Source: G963668655 sp963668655
GTDB lineage: Bacteria > Myxococcota_A > SURF-8
Direction of reading: 5' to 3'
Assembly: GCA_963668655.2 (NCBI GenBank)
Contig: CAXXPQ010000003.1
Location: 682,001 to 746,000, forward strand
DNA length: 64,000 nt
Below, in pieces: positions 25,407 through 34,439 of this stretch (positions within the stretch are counted from its first letter, which is position 1; each line of letters opens with the position of its first letter). The notes under the pieces were generated by a model that was given only the letters and a program-made list of their open reading frames with translations, did not search any database and was not told where the DNA came from. The translations under genes were made by a program, and so were the position numbers.

Positions 25407-28400
25407 TTATTTCCGTTTCTTCCCGTTGAGTAGGCCACGTCCGAAAAATCCCGCCAGGACGATCAGCAGCACCGCCGCCGCCACCGCCAATAATGTCATG
25501 TTATCCTGAAAAAACGATACCTTTTTCGGCTCCGTCTCTTTTTTCTCCAGTCGCTTGCCCTGCACCGGCTCCTGCCCGGGGTCGCCGGGCTCGGCGGTGG
25601 TTTCCAGTTCGGCGGAACGCTCCCGGTACTGCTTCAAGAGGGCGTCCATGGCGGCTGTCTTCGGCGCGGATAGGGTCTTTTCGATGAACGTCTCCAGTTT
25701 ATCGTTGCCGCCCTCCCGGACGCCGCTCGCCCGGCCGTGCTTGGCCACCGATTCCGCGTACGCGGCGGTGATTTCCAGCCGGATGGCCTCGTCCGCGGGC
25801 CAGAAGCCCTTCCGGATGGTTTCCATGAGCGTGACGCCAAGCTTCTGGAAGGCGTAGGGGTTGGTTTTATCGAACCATTCCCGAATGTTGAGCTGATGCC
25901 GATCCCGGACGTACACGTCGGTCACGTCCTCCCAGTTGGAGTCGTCCACACTGTGTTCCCGCATGATCTTCCAGCCCATCAGGTTGTCCACGTTCTTGGC
26001 GATCAGGTTGCCCCCGGCGTAGCCCTCCTTCATCATGTTGCCGATCCACTTCGGGTTGGTCACCCGCGCCCGGAAATCCCGCTGCAGGGCCTCCGTGGAA
26101 TCCACGATATGCGCCTCGTCCATGTCGCGCACGTCCATGTACAGCAGTTCGGGTTCCTTGCCCGAAATGTGCTTGATCGCCAGGGAAAGCGTGCCGTCCA
26201 CCCACCAGGCGAACTTGTTGGAGAGTACGTAATCGCGGTTGTCGTACCAGCTCCGCATGATGCTTTCCGTATCCCGAATGGCCGTGTCGAAAGCCTCCGG
26301 GGACTTCTCCCCCCAGACGCCCTCGGCGTAAACGAAATCGTTGTTCTGCATGAAGACGTCCAGAAGATCCTCCCGGGTCTCCCACTCGCCGGAGCGCTCC
26401 GTCAGATAGAAAAACCAGTTGTGGCTGTCCAGGATCTCCTCCGGCTTCGCGCCAAACATGCGCGCCTGGGACAGGGCTTTGGCCCGTTGCTCCGGAACGC
26501 CCTGTTTTTCCAGTTTGGTCCGTGTCGCCTCGCTGTTCAAGTAGACGAAATTGTCCTTCTCTTTCAGCGAAGCCGCCATGCGGATAGCCTTGTCCAGAAG
26601 CCGCATCATGGACGGAAGCTCGTCGCGGTAGATGCTGCGGGCCGAAAGAAAGACGTCGATGCGCGGGCGGCCCAGTTCGCCGGAGGGAATCAACTCCACG
26701 TCCCGCACCCGGTTCTTGGCGTCCCATACGGGGCGCACTCCCAGAAGCCGGAAGATCTGGGTTTCCGTGATGCCGAAGTCGCTGTAGGTGGCGAAGGGAA
26801 CCAGGCTGAAGGCGATCTTCTTCGGGTAGCGCCCCTTCTTCTCGCGCTCGGAACGCAGGTAATCCTCGATCAGCTTGGACCCCAACTCCCAGGAAGACCG
26901 CGAGGGCAATTCCTCCGGGTTGAGGATGAACATGTTCCGGCCCGTGGGCAGGACACCCGGGTTGCGCTCCGGACTTCCGGACGGCCCCGGCGGGACGAAC
27001 TTTCCGTTCAGGGCGGCCAGAAGATTCTCAATCTCCCGGGGCGATTCTTCCAGCCCCGCGTTCATACCCACGGCCATTTCCAGGCTTTCCCGCAAAGCCT
27101 CCGGGATCTTGCCGCCCGGCAACGTCGCTCCCGCCGCCTTCAGGGCCTCCGCCATGGACAGCCCCTGGCGGAACATCGCATTCAGGATCTCCAGGCCCCT
27201 GGCCGCAAGAAATTCGTCAGTCCGCTTCTCCGGCTCCACGCCGAAGATCCCCCGGGCGGCCTTGATGAAGCGCTTTCCCATGCTGTGCACCAGGTAGGGC
27301 AAACGCTGGTCGTAGGCGGGAGCCTCGCCCAGAACGTGCATGCTGGCCGGAACCCATTCGTTGTTCAAATCGTGCAGATACTTGGAAATCACTTCGATAT
27401 CCGCCTGTGAAAGCGGGTTCGCCTCCGGCGCGGAGAGCGCCAGGTCGCGATGCAGCCGGGCGGCCCAAGCCATGTCCGTCACCGACCGGGCGAACTTGCT
27501 CTTCAGCGCGCCGGGTTCCAGCGATTCATATTTCTCGATGGCGGACTCCAGGTTCAGCAGTTCGTCGGAAAGCCCCGCCTCCATGAGCGGCGGCGGCTGG
27601 AAATCCACGGTGACCGCCATGGCCCGGCGCTTGCAGGGCAAAAGTTCCGATGTATTGCTGGACAGCCACGGGTTCACGTTCGGCAGGTCGCCGAGGAGGA
27701 TGTCCGTCCAGTCCGAGCGAGAGTTCACGGCCATCTTGCCGGGAAAGAGCCATTCGGAGCCGTGGGTGCCGAAGTGCATCACGGCGTCCGGCCGAAATTC
27801 CCGCTGCAACCAGAAATACCCGGCCAGAAAATGGTGGGTGGGCGGCAAGAGGGATTCATTCGGATCCTGCACCTTCATGGAGGCCGTGATGGTCTCGCCC
27901 TTGAGAGGCTGAGTCATCAGGGTCACGGGACCGAGGTCGATCTTCGGCAGCACCAGGAAGCGCTTGCCGCCGTGCTCCCAGACCATGATGTTCCCGGGGG
28001 CCTCGCCCCACTGGGCAATCACCTCGTCCCGCCGCCAGCGGGGCACGCTTTCCTCGAACCACTGGCGATATTTGTCCTCCGGGACGAGCGCGGCCTTGCC
28101 GCTGCGGACCAGGCGATCCAGCGACCCCGGCTCCCAGCCGCCCATCTGCCGCCCGTGATCGACGATGCGGGCCAGAAGCTCGTCCGTGTCGGCGGGGATG
28201 TCCTTCAGGCCGTAACCCTCCTTCTTCAGAACGTTCAGGAATTTCAAAAGGCTACGGGGAGCATTCAAGTTGTGGGCCGGTCCGGACAGGAGCCCGGCCT
28301 TGTCGGCCTCCCGGTCGTAGACGATCAGCGCCAGCTTCTTTTCCGCGTTGACCTTTTTGCCCAGCGATATCCAGGCATTGGCGCGCCCGGCGATCCTCCG

Positions 28401-29441
28401 AATGCGGTCGGGGATGGGCTGGATCTCCTCGCCGCTGTCCCGGCCGGACTCGGTGCCGCCGGAGGTCAGCGTCTCCGTCGCGCCTTTCAGTTCGGCCGAG
28501 ACGACCTGATGAAAGAGGCCGGACTTGGTCATGCCGGGCTGATTGCTTTTCCGCCACTCGTCGATGGATTCGCCGGTGAACCAGATGGCGTGCAGGCGCG
28601 GCACGTTCAATTTCTCCCAGAACTCCACCGGCTCCCGCGTGTGGGAGGTCATGACCACCAGATCCGGCTTGAACTCCAGGAGACGATCCCGGAACTTGGC
28701 GTCGTCGGCCACCAGGCAGACGGAGAGCATCCCCCGGGATTCCAGTTCACTAACGAGCGCCTCGATCACCTTGGGCTGGTGGAACAGGACGTGGTGCCGC
28801 CAAGTTCCCAGGGCCACGCGGGGGGCGTTCTTCACGTCCCAGCCGGCTTTCTCGGCATTCGCCAGGAAATCGGCCACGCTTTCCAGATCCCCGTATTTCG
28901 GATGGAAGACCCGCACCAGCTTTCCGCTTCCGGGCGGCTCCACTTTGCCCTTACGCCCGAAGTACGTCACCAGTGTATATTGCAGCATGTGTTTCATGGA
29001 CTCGGCCGACAGACCGTAATAGGCGGCCATCTTCGGATCGATCTTCAGGTTTTCCTTCCCGATCCAATCGCCCCAGGCCTCGCAGATGGGACGCGGCCCC
29101 ACGCAGAAGACTTTCAGGTCCGGGTTTTTGCGTCTGGCCTCGGACACCGCTTTCTTGTACTGTTTCTTCAGATCGCCGGAGGCGAAGGAAGTGACGATCA
29201 CGTCGAACTCGGAAAGATCCGGGGCCGGATCCTTGCGGAAGCGGCCGGGCTTGAGCTGCTCGACGCGCACGTTCAGTTCCTCCTGGTAGGACATCATGGC
29301 GCGCACCGCGCCGCCCGCCATGCCGATGACACCGAAGGCCACCGGGCGGTCTGCCGTTTCGGACGGAGCGGCGAACAGCAGAGCGGGAAAGAACATAAAA
29401 AGAGCGGCGACAATCGTGGGGAACCGGCTTGTTCGTTTCAT
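25407..29441 (-). CDS. cobN: Exported, membrane-anchored CobN/BchH-like chelatase (HmuS-like)
   Basis: 1344 residues, in the size range of CobN and magnesium chelatase H subunits. CobN-type conservation is clear: residues ~550-620 hold HFGTHGSEWLFPGK (usual form FGTHGTLEWLPGK), GDLPNVNPWLSSNTSE and KRRAMAVTVDF, and further blocks run to GASGVREGGNDKLETFIEKT-like sequence near the end. Unlike cytosolic CobN it has an N-terminal signal peptide (1-25, ending LLFAAP), a charged Pro/Lys linker and one C-terminal TM helix (~1314-1333) with a basic tail. The catalytic body should therefore face the periplasm. No ChlI/ChlD or CobS/CobT ATPase genes accompany it. By gene order it matches HmuS, a CobN relative linked to anaerobic iron removal from haem. 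The substrate here is inferred. Confidence 0.9.
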   Translation of the reverse strand: MKRTSRFPTIVAALFMFFPALLFAAPSETADRPVAFGVIGMAGGAVRAMMSYQEELNVRVEQLKPGRFRKDPAPDLSEFDVIVTSFASGDLKKQYKKAVSEARRKNPDLKVFCVGPRPICEAWGDWIGKENLKIDPKMAAYYGLSAESMKHMLQYTLVTYFGRKGKVEPPGSGKLVRVFHPKYGDLESVADFLANAEKAGWDVKNAPRVALGTWRHHVLFHQPKVIEALVSELESRGMLSVCLVADDAKFRDRLLEFKPDLVVMTSHTREPVEFWEKLNVPRLHAIWFTGESIDEWRKSNQPGMTKSGLFHQVVSAELKGATETLTSGGTESGRDSGEEIQPIPDRIRRIAGRANAWISLGKKVNAEKKLALIVYDREADKAGLLSGPAHNLNAPRSLLKFLNVLKKEGYGLKDIPADTDELLARIVDHGRQMGGWEPGSLDRLVRSGKAALVPEDKYRQWFEESVPRWRRDEVIAQWGEAPGNIMVWEHGGKRFLVLPKIDLGPVTLMTQPLKGETITASMKVQDPNESLLPPTHHFLAGYFWLQREFRPDAVMHFGTHGSEWLFPGKMAVNSRSDWTDILLGDLPNVNPWLSSNTSELLPCKRRAMAVTVDFQPPPLMEAGLSDELLNLESAIEKYESLEPGALKSKFARSVTDMAWAARLHRDLALSAPEANPLSQADIEVISKYLHDLNNEWVPASMHVLGEAPAYDQRLPYLVHSMGKRFIKAARGIFGVEPEKRTDEFLAARGLEILNAMFRQGLSMAEALKAAGATLPGGKIPEALRESLEMAVGMNAGLEESPREIENLLAALNGKFVPPGPSGSPERNPGVLPTGRNMFILNPEELPSRSSWELGSKLIEDYLRSEREKKGRYPKKIAFSLVPFATYSDFGITETQIFRLLGVRPVWDAKNRVRDVELIPSGELGRPRIDVFLSARSIYRDELPSMMRLLDKAIRMAASLKEKDNFVYLNSEATRTKLEKQGVPEQRAKALSQARMFGAKPEEILDSHNWFFYLTERSGEWETREDLLDVFMQNNDFVYAEGVWGEKSPEAFDTAIRDTESIMRSWYDNRDYVLSNKFAWWVDGTLSLAIKHISGKEPELLYMDVRDMDEAHIVDSTEALQRDFRARVTNPKWIGNMMKEGYAGGNLIAKNVDNLMGWKIMREHSVDDSNWEDVTDVYVRDRHQLNIREWFDKTNPYAFQKLGVTLMETIRKGFWPADEAIRLEITAAYAESVAKHGRASGVREGGNDKLETFIEKTLSAPKTAAMDALLKQYRERSAELETTAEPGDPGQEPVQGKRLEKKETEPKKVSFFQDNMTLLAVAAAVLLIVLAGFFGRGLLNGKKRK

Positions 29442-29504
29442 GTTTCAAGGCTTTCCGGCCGGGAGTTCCCGGCCTGGGGAGACGTCCGGACGCACGCCCC
29501 GGGT

Positions 29505-31727
29505 TCAGAAATCGAGGATCAGCGCGCCGTTGACCAGGATGCCGGGGGCCTCGGCGGGATCGGTGGGCACGCTGTAGATATCGTACTTTTCGTTCAGCAT
29601 GTTCTCGAAGGTGAGCTGCCAGCGCAGATGCTCCACGATGGTTCCGGAAAGCGCCAGATCCAAAGAGAAGTAATCGCCCAGCTTGGATTCCTGCGTGTTC
29701 TCGAAATCCACGAAGCGCTCGCCCTCGTACCGGGCGCTGAAGTCCGCGACGATCCACTTTTTATAGCGGAAGACCACGCCCAGGCGCGCGCGGTGCTTCG
29801 GCTCGAAGGGAAGATGGTTGCCTTCGATGGAGCTGTCGGCCTCGTCTTCAAAGACCGTGGACCAGTTGAAGTTATACCCGCCGTAGAGCGCCCACATCTC
29901 ATCGATGTCGTAACGCAGTTCGGCGTCCAGGCCGAGCGCCTGCACGGTGGTGATGTTGTCCATCTGCCACTGGTTTTCCGCGATCAGGCGCGAGCCGATG
30001 AAATTCTCTCCCCGGGTGAAGTATCCGGTCACGCGGCCCAGCAGGTTTTTCATGAACCACTGGTCCACGCCGATCTCCGCCGACCAGGCGCTTTCCGGGT
30101 CCAGATCCGGATTGCCGTACATCAGCATGGGTCCGCGCGTGAAGACGGTGTAAAGCTCGAACAGGGTGGGCGCGGCGAAGGAACGCCCGGCCGAAGCCCG
30201 CACGGTGGTGCGGTCGGCATAGCGGTAGACCATGGAAAGCTTCGGGTTGACCGCCACGAAAGCGCGGTCCGGGTAGTCCTCGTCCACGGGCGGATTGGGT
30301 CCGGGATTCGTGTCGGAGCTTTTGCCTTCCCCGCTGCGGTTGTAGTCCACGCGCAGGCCGGGCGTCAGCAGGAACTTGTGCTTGTCGGAAGTGAATTTCA
30401 TCTCGTCCTCGGCGAAGAGCGAGGCCTGGATCTGCTCGCCGCTTGCCTTGGCCTTACGCTCGACCAGGGCGTATTTGTTGTGCTTGTCCATCACCGAGAT
30501 GTGCGAATCCACGCCCACCGTCAGGGTGTTGAATCCCGCCACGCGGAAGTCCGTCTGGAAGAGCTGCCCCACCTTCACCACGTCGTCGAATTCCGTGTGA
30601 TCGTGCTTCACGTAGTCCGGGCGCGCGCCCAGATCGACTTCCCGCCAGAGCAGATGCGCGTAGGCCGTGGCGGTGAGGTTGGCGTTGTTTTTCAGTTCGC
30701 GCTCGTAGGACAGACTCAGCCGGGCGGAGGCGTTGTTCTGTTCGTCCGTTTGCAGGCCGCGGCTGAAATCCTCGTTGACGTAATTCACGTTCAGCGTGAG
30801 CGTGGAACGGTCGTCCGGGAAGACGAAAAAGCTTCCTAAAAGGCTCATGTCCGTGCGGGCGTTCTTGACGTGGTAGTCCTTTTTCTCCTTGACCTGGACG
30901 TAGCCGTCCGTCTTCAACAGATTGCCGCCGATGAAATAACCGCCCTTTTCGAAGCGGCCGCCCTGGAGCAGCGTGGCGGTGTAGGTGTTCAGGCTGCCGT
31001 ATCCGCCCTTGAGGGTGGTCTCGTTGGGCTCCCGAGGCTTTCGGGTGATGATATTGATAACGCCGCCCATGGCTCCGGAACCGTACAGCGCCGACATGGG
31101 GCCGCGAACGATCTCGATGCGCTCCACGGACTCCTTGGGAATCATGGACCAGTTGACGGAGCCGTTCACGCCGTCGTTCATGGGCACACCGTCCACCAGC
31201 ACCAACGTGCGTTTCTGTTCGTGGATGCCGCGCAGGGTGATGTCGCGGCCCGGACCGCATTCCGCCGCATGGATGCGGGAATAGGACACGCTGGGGATGC
31301 GCTTCAGAAAATCGTCCACCGTCTTCTCGGGCGCGCGCTGCAATTCCTCCCGATCCACCACCGTCACCATGGCCGGGGCGTCCTTCCACGAGGACTTCCG
31401 GCGGGCGGCCGTCACCACGATCTCTCCCAGGTCGGCGACATCTTCTTCCTTTTCCTCGGCGGCCGCGGGCGCTTCCGCTGCGGGCACGGGCGTTTCCTCG
31501 GCGGTTGCCGTCGTTTCCGGGGCAGGCGCAGACGGTTCCTCAGCGGGCGCGGGCGACTCCTCGGCGAGCGCGGGCGGTTCTACGACAGGTACAGGCGCTT
31601 CCGCTACGGGCGCGAGCGACTCCTCGGCGGGCGCGGTTACCTCCGCCTGGAGCGGCGAGGCGGCCGCCATGAAAAGAAGAAGCAGGAACCATACCGAAAA
31701 CGTTCGATCATTTCGCGAGGTCAACAT
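29505..31727 (-). CDS. TonB-dependent outer-membrane receptor (HmuR-like)
   Basis: 740 residues from the ATG complementary to 31725-31727 (GGAG 8-9 bases before it); an ATG 23 codons earlier has no ribosome site. Signal peptide (1-28) is followed by a low-complexity Pro/Ala/Glu stretch (~30-92), then a TonB-box-like EIVVTAA (102-108), plug domain (to ~225, with VLVDGVPMNDG and IEIVRGPMSALYGSGAMGGVINI) and a beta-barrel ending in a terminal Phe (GALILDF). First gene of the leftward cassette, 63 bases before the chelatase gene. It probably imports a metallated tetrapyrrole such as haem. The long Pro-rich spacer is not usual for these receptors. Confidence 0.93.
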   Translation of the reverse strand: MLTSRNDRTFSVWFLLLLFMAAASPLQAEVTAPAEESLAPVAEAPVPVVEPPALAEESPAPAEEPSAPAPETTATAEETPVPAAEAPAAAEEKEEDVADLGEIVVTAARRKSSWKDAPAMVTVVDREELQRAPEKTVDDFLKRIPSVSYSRIHAAECGPGRDITLRGIHEQKRTLVLVDGVPMNDGVNGSVNWSMIPKESVERIEIVRGPMSALYGSGAMGGVINIITRKPREPNETTLKGGYGSLNTYTATLLQGGRFEKGGYFIGGNLLKTDGYVQVKEKKDYHVKNARTDMSLLGSFFVFPDDRSTLTLNVNYVNEDFSRGLQTDEQNNASARLSLSYERELKNNANLTATAYAHLLWREVDLGARPDYVKHDHTEFDDVVKVGQLFQTDFRVAGFNTLTVGVDSHISVMDKHNKYALVERKAKASGEQIQASLFAEDEMKFTSDKHKFLLTPGLRVDYNRSGEGKSSDTNPGPNPPVDEDYPDRAFVAVNPKLSMVYRYADRTTVRASAGRSFAAPTLFELYTVFTRGPMLMYGNPDLDPESAWSAEIGVDQWFMKNLLGRVTGYFTRGENFIGSRLIAENQWQMDNITTVQALGLDAELRYDIDEMWALYGGYNFNWSTVFEDEADSSIEGNHLPFEPKHRARLGVVFRYKKWIVADFSARYEGERFVDFENTQESKLGDYFSLDLALSGTIVEHLRWQLTFENMLNEKYDIYSVPTDPAEAPGILVNGALILDF

Positions 31728-32038
31728 TCGATTTTCTCCATATTTTTTCGGTAAATCGAGAACCGGCGGTTCGCCGCGCCGGGAATCCGTCTTCACCTAA
31801 ACTTGAGCAATAACGTGAATTTGTCTAATTAATATATTTTAATAATGGTTTGGAATGATTTCGGACGAGAATCGCCGAGATGGCGGGATGATCCAACCCT
31901 GCGGAATTGGAGGAAAGCGAAGGATTCCGGCCGATCGGCCATGGGAAACGAGAGGAACTCGCTAATGAATTTCTAATGATTCCGAGAGGTTCAATCTTTC
32001 CATTCGTGGGAGGAATTCCGCAGTTCAACCGGTGCGTA
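31728..32038. other. Control region upstream of the TonB receptor
   Basis: A 311-bp gap between truB and the receptor, both leftward, with no credible gene. It contains a sharply AT-rich stretch at about 31820-31850 with the inverted repeat listed separately. The receptor promoter must lie here, but I cannot fix the -35/-10 pair with confidence. Confidence 0.5.
31826..31845. promoter_or_regulatory. AT-rich imperfect palindrome, candidate iron/redox regulator site
   Basis: A 20-bp sequence (TAATTAATAT / ATTTTAATAA) that matches its own reverse complement at 16 of 20 positions, about 100 bases upstream of the receptor start. It is pure A+T in a GC-rich genome. It is not a good match to the Fur consensus, so the regulator is unknown. 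Confidence 0.4.
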
Positions 32039-32983
32039 TCAATCTTCCGCGTAGTGAAAGCCGCGCAGAATCGTCATTGCAGGGCCCGGTCCCTCATCTG
32101 CACGTCGGAAAGACAAAAGCGCCCGCAAACGTCCCGAAGGCCCCACGGCGCGAACGGCCCGGGCCTCCCGCACCGCGTCCGGAAAGCTCTCCCAGCCCGG
32201 AATCCTTTCCGGCGGAAACGGGCGGCCGTGCGCCAGATCCCGCTCGGCCTCTTCCGGAATCCGAATCACGGGCAGAGGGATGCGCTCGGATTCCGGGGAG
32301 AGAAGGATTTTTTCCAGGAAAGCCTCGCCTCCCGAGAGAATCTCATCCAGCGGGTGGGCCTCGCTCACCGAGAAACCGCTGTGGCCGGTTCGGCGCAGTT
32401 CCAACATGTGTCCGCCGCAGCCCAGCGCCGCGCCCAGGTCGTGGCACAGGCTGCGAATGTAGAATCCCTTGCTCGCCCGTACGTCGAAATGCAGATCCGG
32501 CGATTCGAGAACCGCATTGGAGATCGCGAACACCTCCACCGGAACCGGCTTCAGGTCCACCTCCCGACCGGCCCGGGCCGCCTTGTAGGCCGGCCGGCCA
32601 TCGACCTTTTTCGCGGAGAAAACGGGCGGCGTCTGTTCGAAACGCCCCAGGAAGGCATGCAGTTCCGCCAGGATGTGCTGCCGATCGGCGGGAACCTCCG
32701 CTTCCCGCAACACGACGCCCATGCGGTCGTAGCTGTCCGTCTCCACGCCCAGGCGCATGGAAACGGCGTACTCCTTCACGCTTTCGGAAAGGAAGCCCGC
32801 CAGTTTGGTGCCTTCGTTGATGCAGATGGGCAGAAGTCCCGTGGCGACAGGATCCAGGGTTCCGGCGTGCCCGACCTTCTTCAGACCGAAAGTGCGCTTG
32901 ATCTTGCCGACCACGGCGGCCGAGGTCAGCCCGGGGGGTTTATCCACCAGAAGGATTCCGTGGAGCCTTTTCGCGCTCACCAT
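32039..32983 (-). CDS. truB: tRNA pseudouridine(55) synthase TruB
   Basis: 314 residues, typical length. Makes pseudouridine 55 in the T-loop of tRNAs. Motifs: HGILLVDKPPGLTSAAVVGK, KKVGHAGTLDPVATGLLPIC with the catalytic Asp, VSMRLGVETDSYDRMG, and later ASKGFYIRSLCHDLGAALG. The C-terminal part forms the PUA-like end. The ATG overlaps the stop of the lipoprotein gene by 7 bases, so psd, lipoprotein and truB form one leftward operon. The usual truB neighbours (rbfA, rpsO, infB) are not adjacent. Confidence 0.96.
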   Translation of the reverse strand: MVSAKRLHGILLVDKPPGLTSAAVVGKIKRTFGLKKVGHAGTLDPVATGLLPICINEGTKLAGFLSESVKEYAVSMRLGVETDSYDRMGVVLREAEVPADRQHILAELHAFLGRFEQTPPVFSAKKVDGRPAYKAARAGREVDLKPVPVEVFAISNAVLESPDLHFDVRASKGFYIRSLCHDLGAALGCGGHMLELRRTGHSGFSVSEAHPLDEILSGGEAFLEKILLSPESERIPLPVIRIPEEAERDLAHGRPFPPERIPGWESFPDAVREARAVRAVGPSGRLRALLSFRRADEGPGPAMTILRGFHYAED

Positions 32984-33606
32984 AGCTCCACGATCCTCCA
33001 GCCCTCGCGTTCGCGTACGAGCCGCAGGGCCTTTCGTTCCCCCTCTCCGTAGCGCAACATCGCCCGGCTTCCCTCGATATCGAACGGCTTGCAGCGCTGC
33101 GGGTGCAGTTCTTTGGCCCAGGCGGCCAGTTCCTTGCGGAATTCCGGGGAAAAGGCCCCGCCGGAAGCGGCGTTTTGCGGAATCAGCTTGCGTAGATCCT
33201 CGAAACGCCCGCTTTCGATGAGATGCATCGCCAGAAGCAGGGTCATTTCAGGCGTCTGGTCGTGAAAGGGCCCCACCGTGGCGCAGCGGATCTTCCAGTT
33301 TTCGCCCACCCGCGCCAGCATGTAGGTTTCCGAGCCCACGTCCACCCGGGTGACCGTCTTCGCCCGGTCCCATTCGGAATTGACCGGAACGGCCCCGGCC
33401 AGTCCCGAACGCACGGCCTGCGCCACGGCGTCGGAATTCGCGACCTGCTCCGCGTTTTCCAGCATGTTCACGGTCCGCGCCGCGTCGCGCTTTTCAAGAT
33501 TCCGGCTGAACTCCCGCGCGCGCCAGACCGGCCCGTTGGCGCAGGACGCGAACAGGCAGACGCCGCAAAGCAGAAGCAGACAAAAACTCAGCTTTCGTTG
33601 ATCCAT
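32977..33606 (-). CDS. Hypothetical lipoprotein, 209 aa
   Basis: Start is the ATG complementary to 33604-33606, overlapping the end of psd by 19 bases, with GGGGAG about 11 bases upstream. Signal peptide LSFCLLLLCGVCLF leads to ASCANG, a loose lipobox (the -3 residue is Phe). The mature part is helical, then beta-rich (RVGENWKIRCATVGPF and REREGWRIVELW), resembling DUF4878-like or NTF2-like lipoprotein folds, but I cannot assign a family. Part of the psd-lipoprotein-truB operon. A longer version reading upstream inside psd is a shadow. Confidence 0.75.
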   Translation of the reverse strand: MDQRKLSFCLLLLCGVCLFASCANGPVWRAREFSRNLEKRDAARTVNMLENAEQVANSDAVAQAVRSGLAGAVPVNSEWDRAKTVTRVDVGSETYMLARVGENWKIRCATVGPFHDQTPEMTLLLAMHLIESGRFEDLRKLIPQNAASGGAFSPEFRKELAAWAKELHPQRCKPFDIEGSRAMLRYGEGERKALRLVREREGWRIVELW

Positions 33607-34439
33607 GTTCCGATCGACTCCCCGAACCGAAGTTCGTCGGCAAACGGGCGGCCGTCCCAAAGCACCCGGTTTTCCTCGAGCAGCATGACCACGGTGGATC
33701 CCAGGTGGAAGACGCCCAGTTCCCGGCCCTTTTCCACGGCGATGGGTTCGAAATAGGTCTTCTTGGATTCCTTGCCGGCGACGAAACGCCCGCGCTCCGG
33801 GTCGTAACTCTGGGTGATGCGGCTGACGCAGGTGGCCGCCACCAGCACGATCGCCGCCTTTCCGTGCTCGCTTTCCAGATACGTCACCAGGCGCTCGTTG
33901 CGCGTGAAGAGGTGGTCGATGCTCTGCACCGAGGGCGGATTGACCGGGAAGACCTCGCCGGGAATGTAATGAAACGCCGTCACGTTCCCCGAGCAGGGAA
34001 AGTGGACGCGGTGGTAGTTTTTCGGGCTCAGGTAGATGGTGGCGTAACTTCCGTTGCGGAACGTCTTGGCTTTTTCCACGCTTCGCAGCAGTTCGTCCGC
34101 CGAATAACGCTTGCCCTTGATCTGCTCCAGGTGCAGATCCTCGATACGCCCGGAACGGGCCCATTGGCCGTCGGCGGGACTGACGACCACGCCCGGGTCC
34201 GGATCCACCGTGCGCGCGCCGGGTTTGAGGCGGCGGGTGAAAAAGGCGTCGAAGGACGGGTATTGTTCCAGATCGAATTCGGCTTCGTCCAGATCGATGC
34301 CGTATTTTCCGGCGAAAATCCGCAGCATGGGCCGCAGAAGCGCTCCGGGCGGTTGCAGATCCGAGGCCCGGTGCATGCAGCGGCTGATCGGACGTTTCGG
34401 CATCCACTCCAGCAATCTGCGCGTCCATTTCTCGTTCAT
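33588..34439 (-). CDS. psd: Phosphatidylserine decarboxylase proenzyme
   Basis: 283 residues from the ATG complementary to 34437-34439 (GAGGGG 5 bases upstream); an in-frame start 58 codons earlier has no support. Pyruvoyl-dependent inner-membrane enzyme that makes phosphatidylethanolamine. Motifs: YPSFDAFFTRRLKPGAR, VVSPADGQW (catalytic Asp), YHRVHFPCSGNVTAFHYIPG (His) and the self-cleavage site FHLGSTVVML, where the Ser becomes the pyruvoyl group. E. coli Psd is 322 residues, so this is a slightly short but complete type I enzyme. Leads the operon with the lipoprotein and truB. Confidence 0.95.
   Translation of the reverse strand: MNEKWTRRLLEWMPKRPISRCMHRASDLQPPGALLRPMLRIFAGKYGIDLDEAEFDLEQYPSFDAFFTRRLKPGARTVDPDPGVVVSPADGQWARSGRIEDLHLEQIKGKRYSADELLRSVEKAKTFRNGSYATIYLSPKNYHRVHFPCSGNVTAFHYIPGEVFPVNPPSVQSIDHLFTRNERLVTYLESEHGKAAIVLVAATCVSRITQSYDPERGRFVAGKESKKTYFEPIAVEKGRELGVFHLGSTVVMLLEENRVLWDGRPFADELRFGESIGTWINES

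Noticed and set aside
25407..29441. Cytosolic cobaltochelatase for B12 synthesis
   Set aside because: Signal peptide, C-terminal anchor, TonB receptor and ExbB neighbours, and no CobS/CobT or other cob genes in the window.
25737..30839. Very long plus-strand frames across the CobN-like and TonB receptor genes
   Set aside because: Antisense shadows: His/Gly/Arg/Val-rich low-information peptides opposite well-conserved genes.
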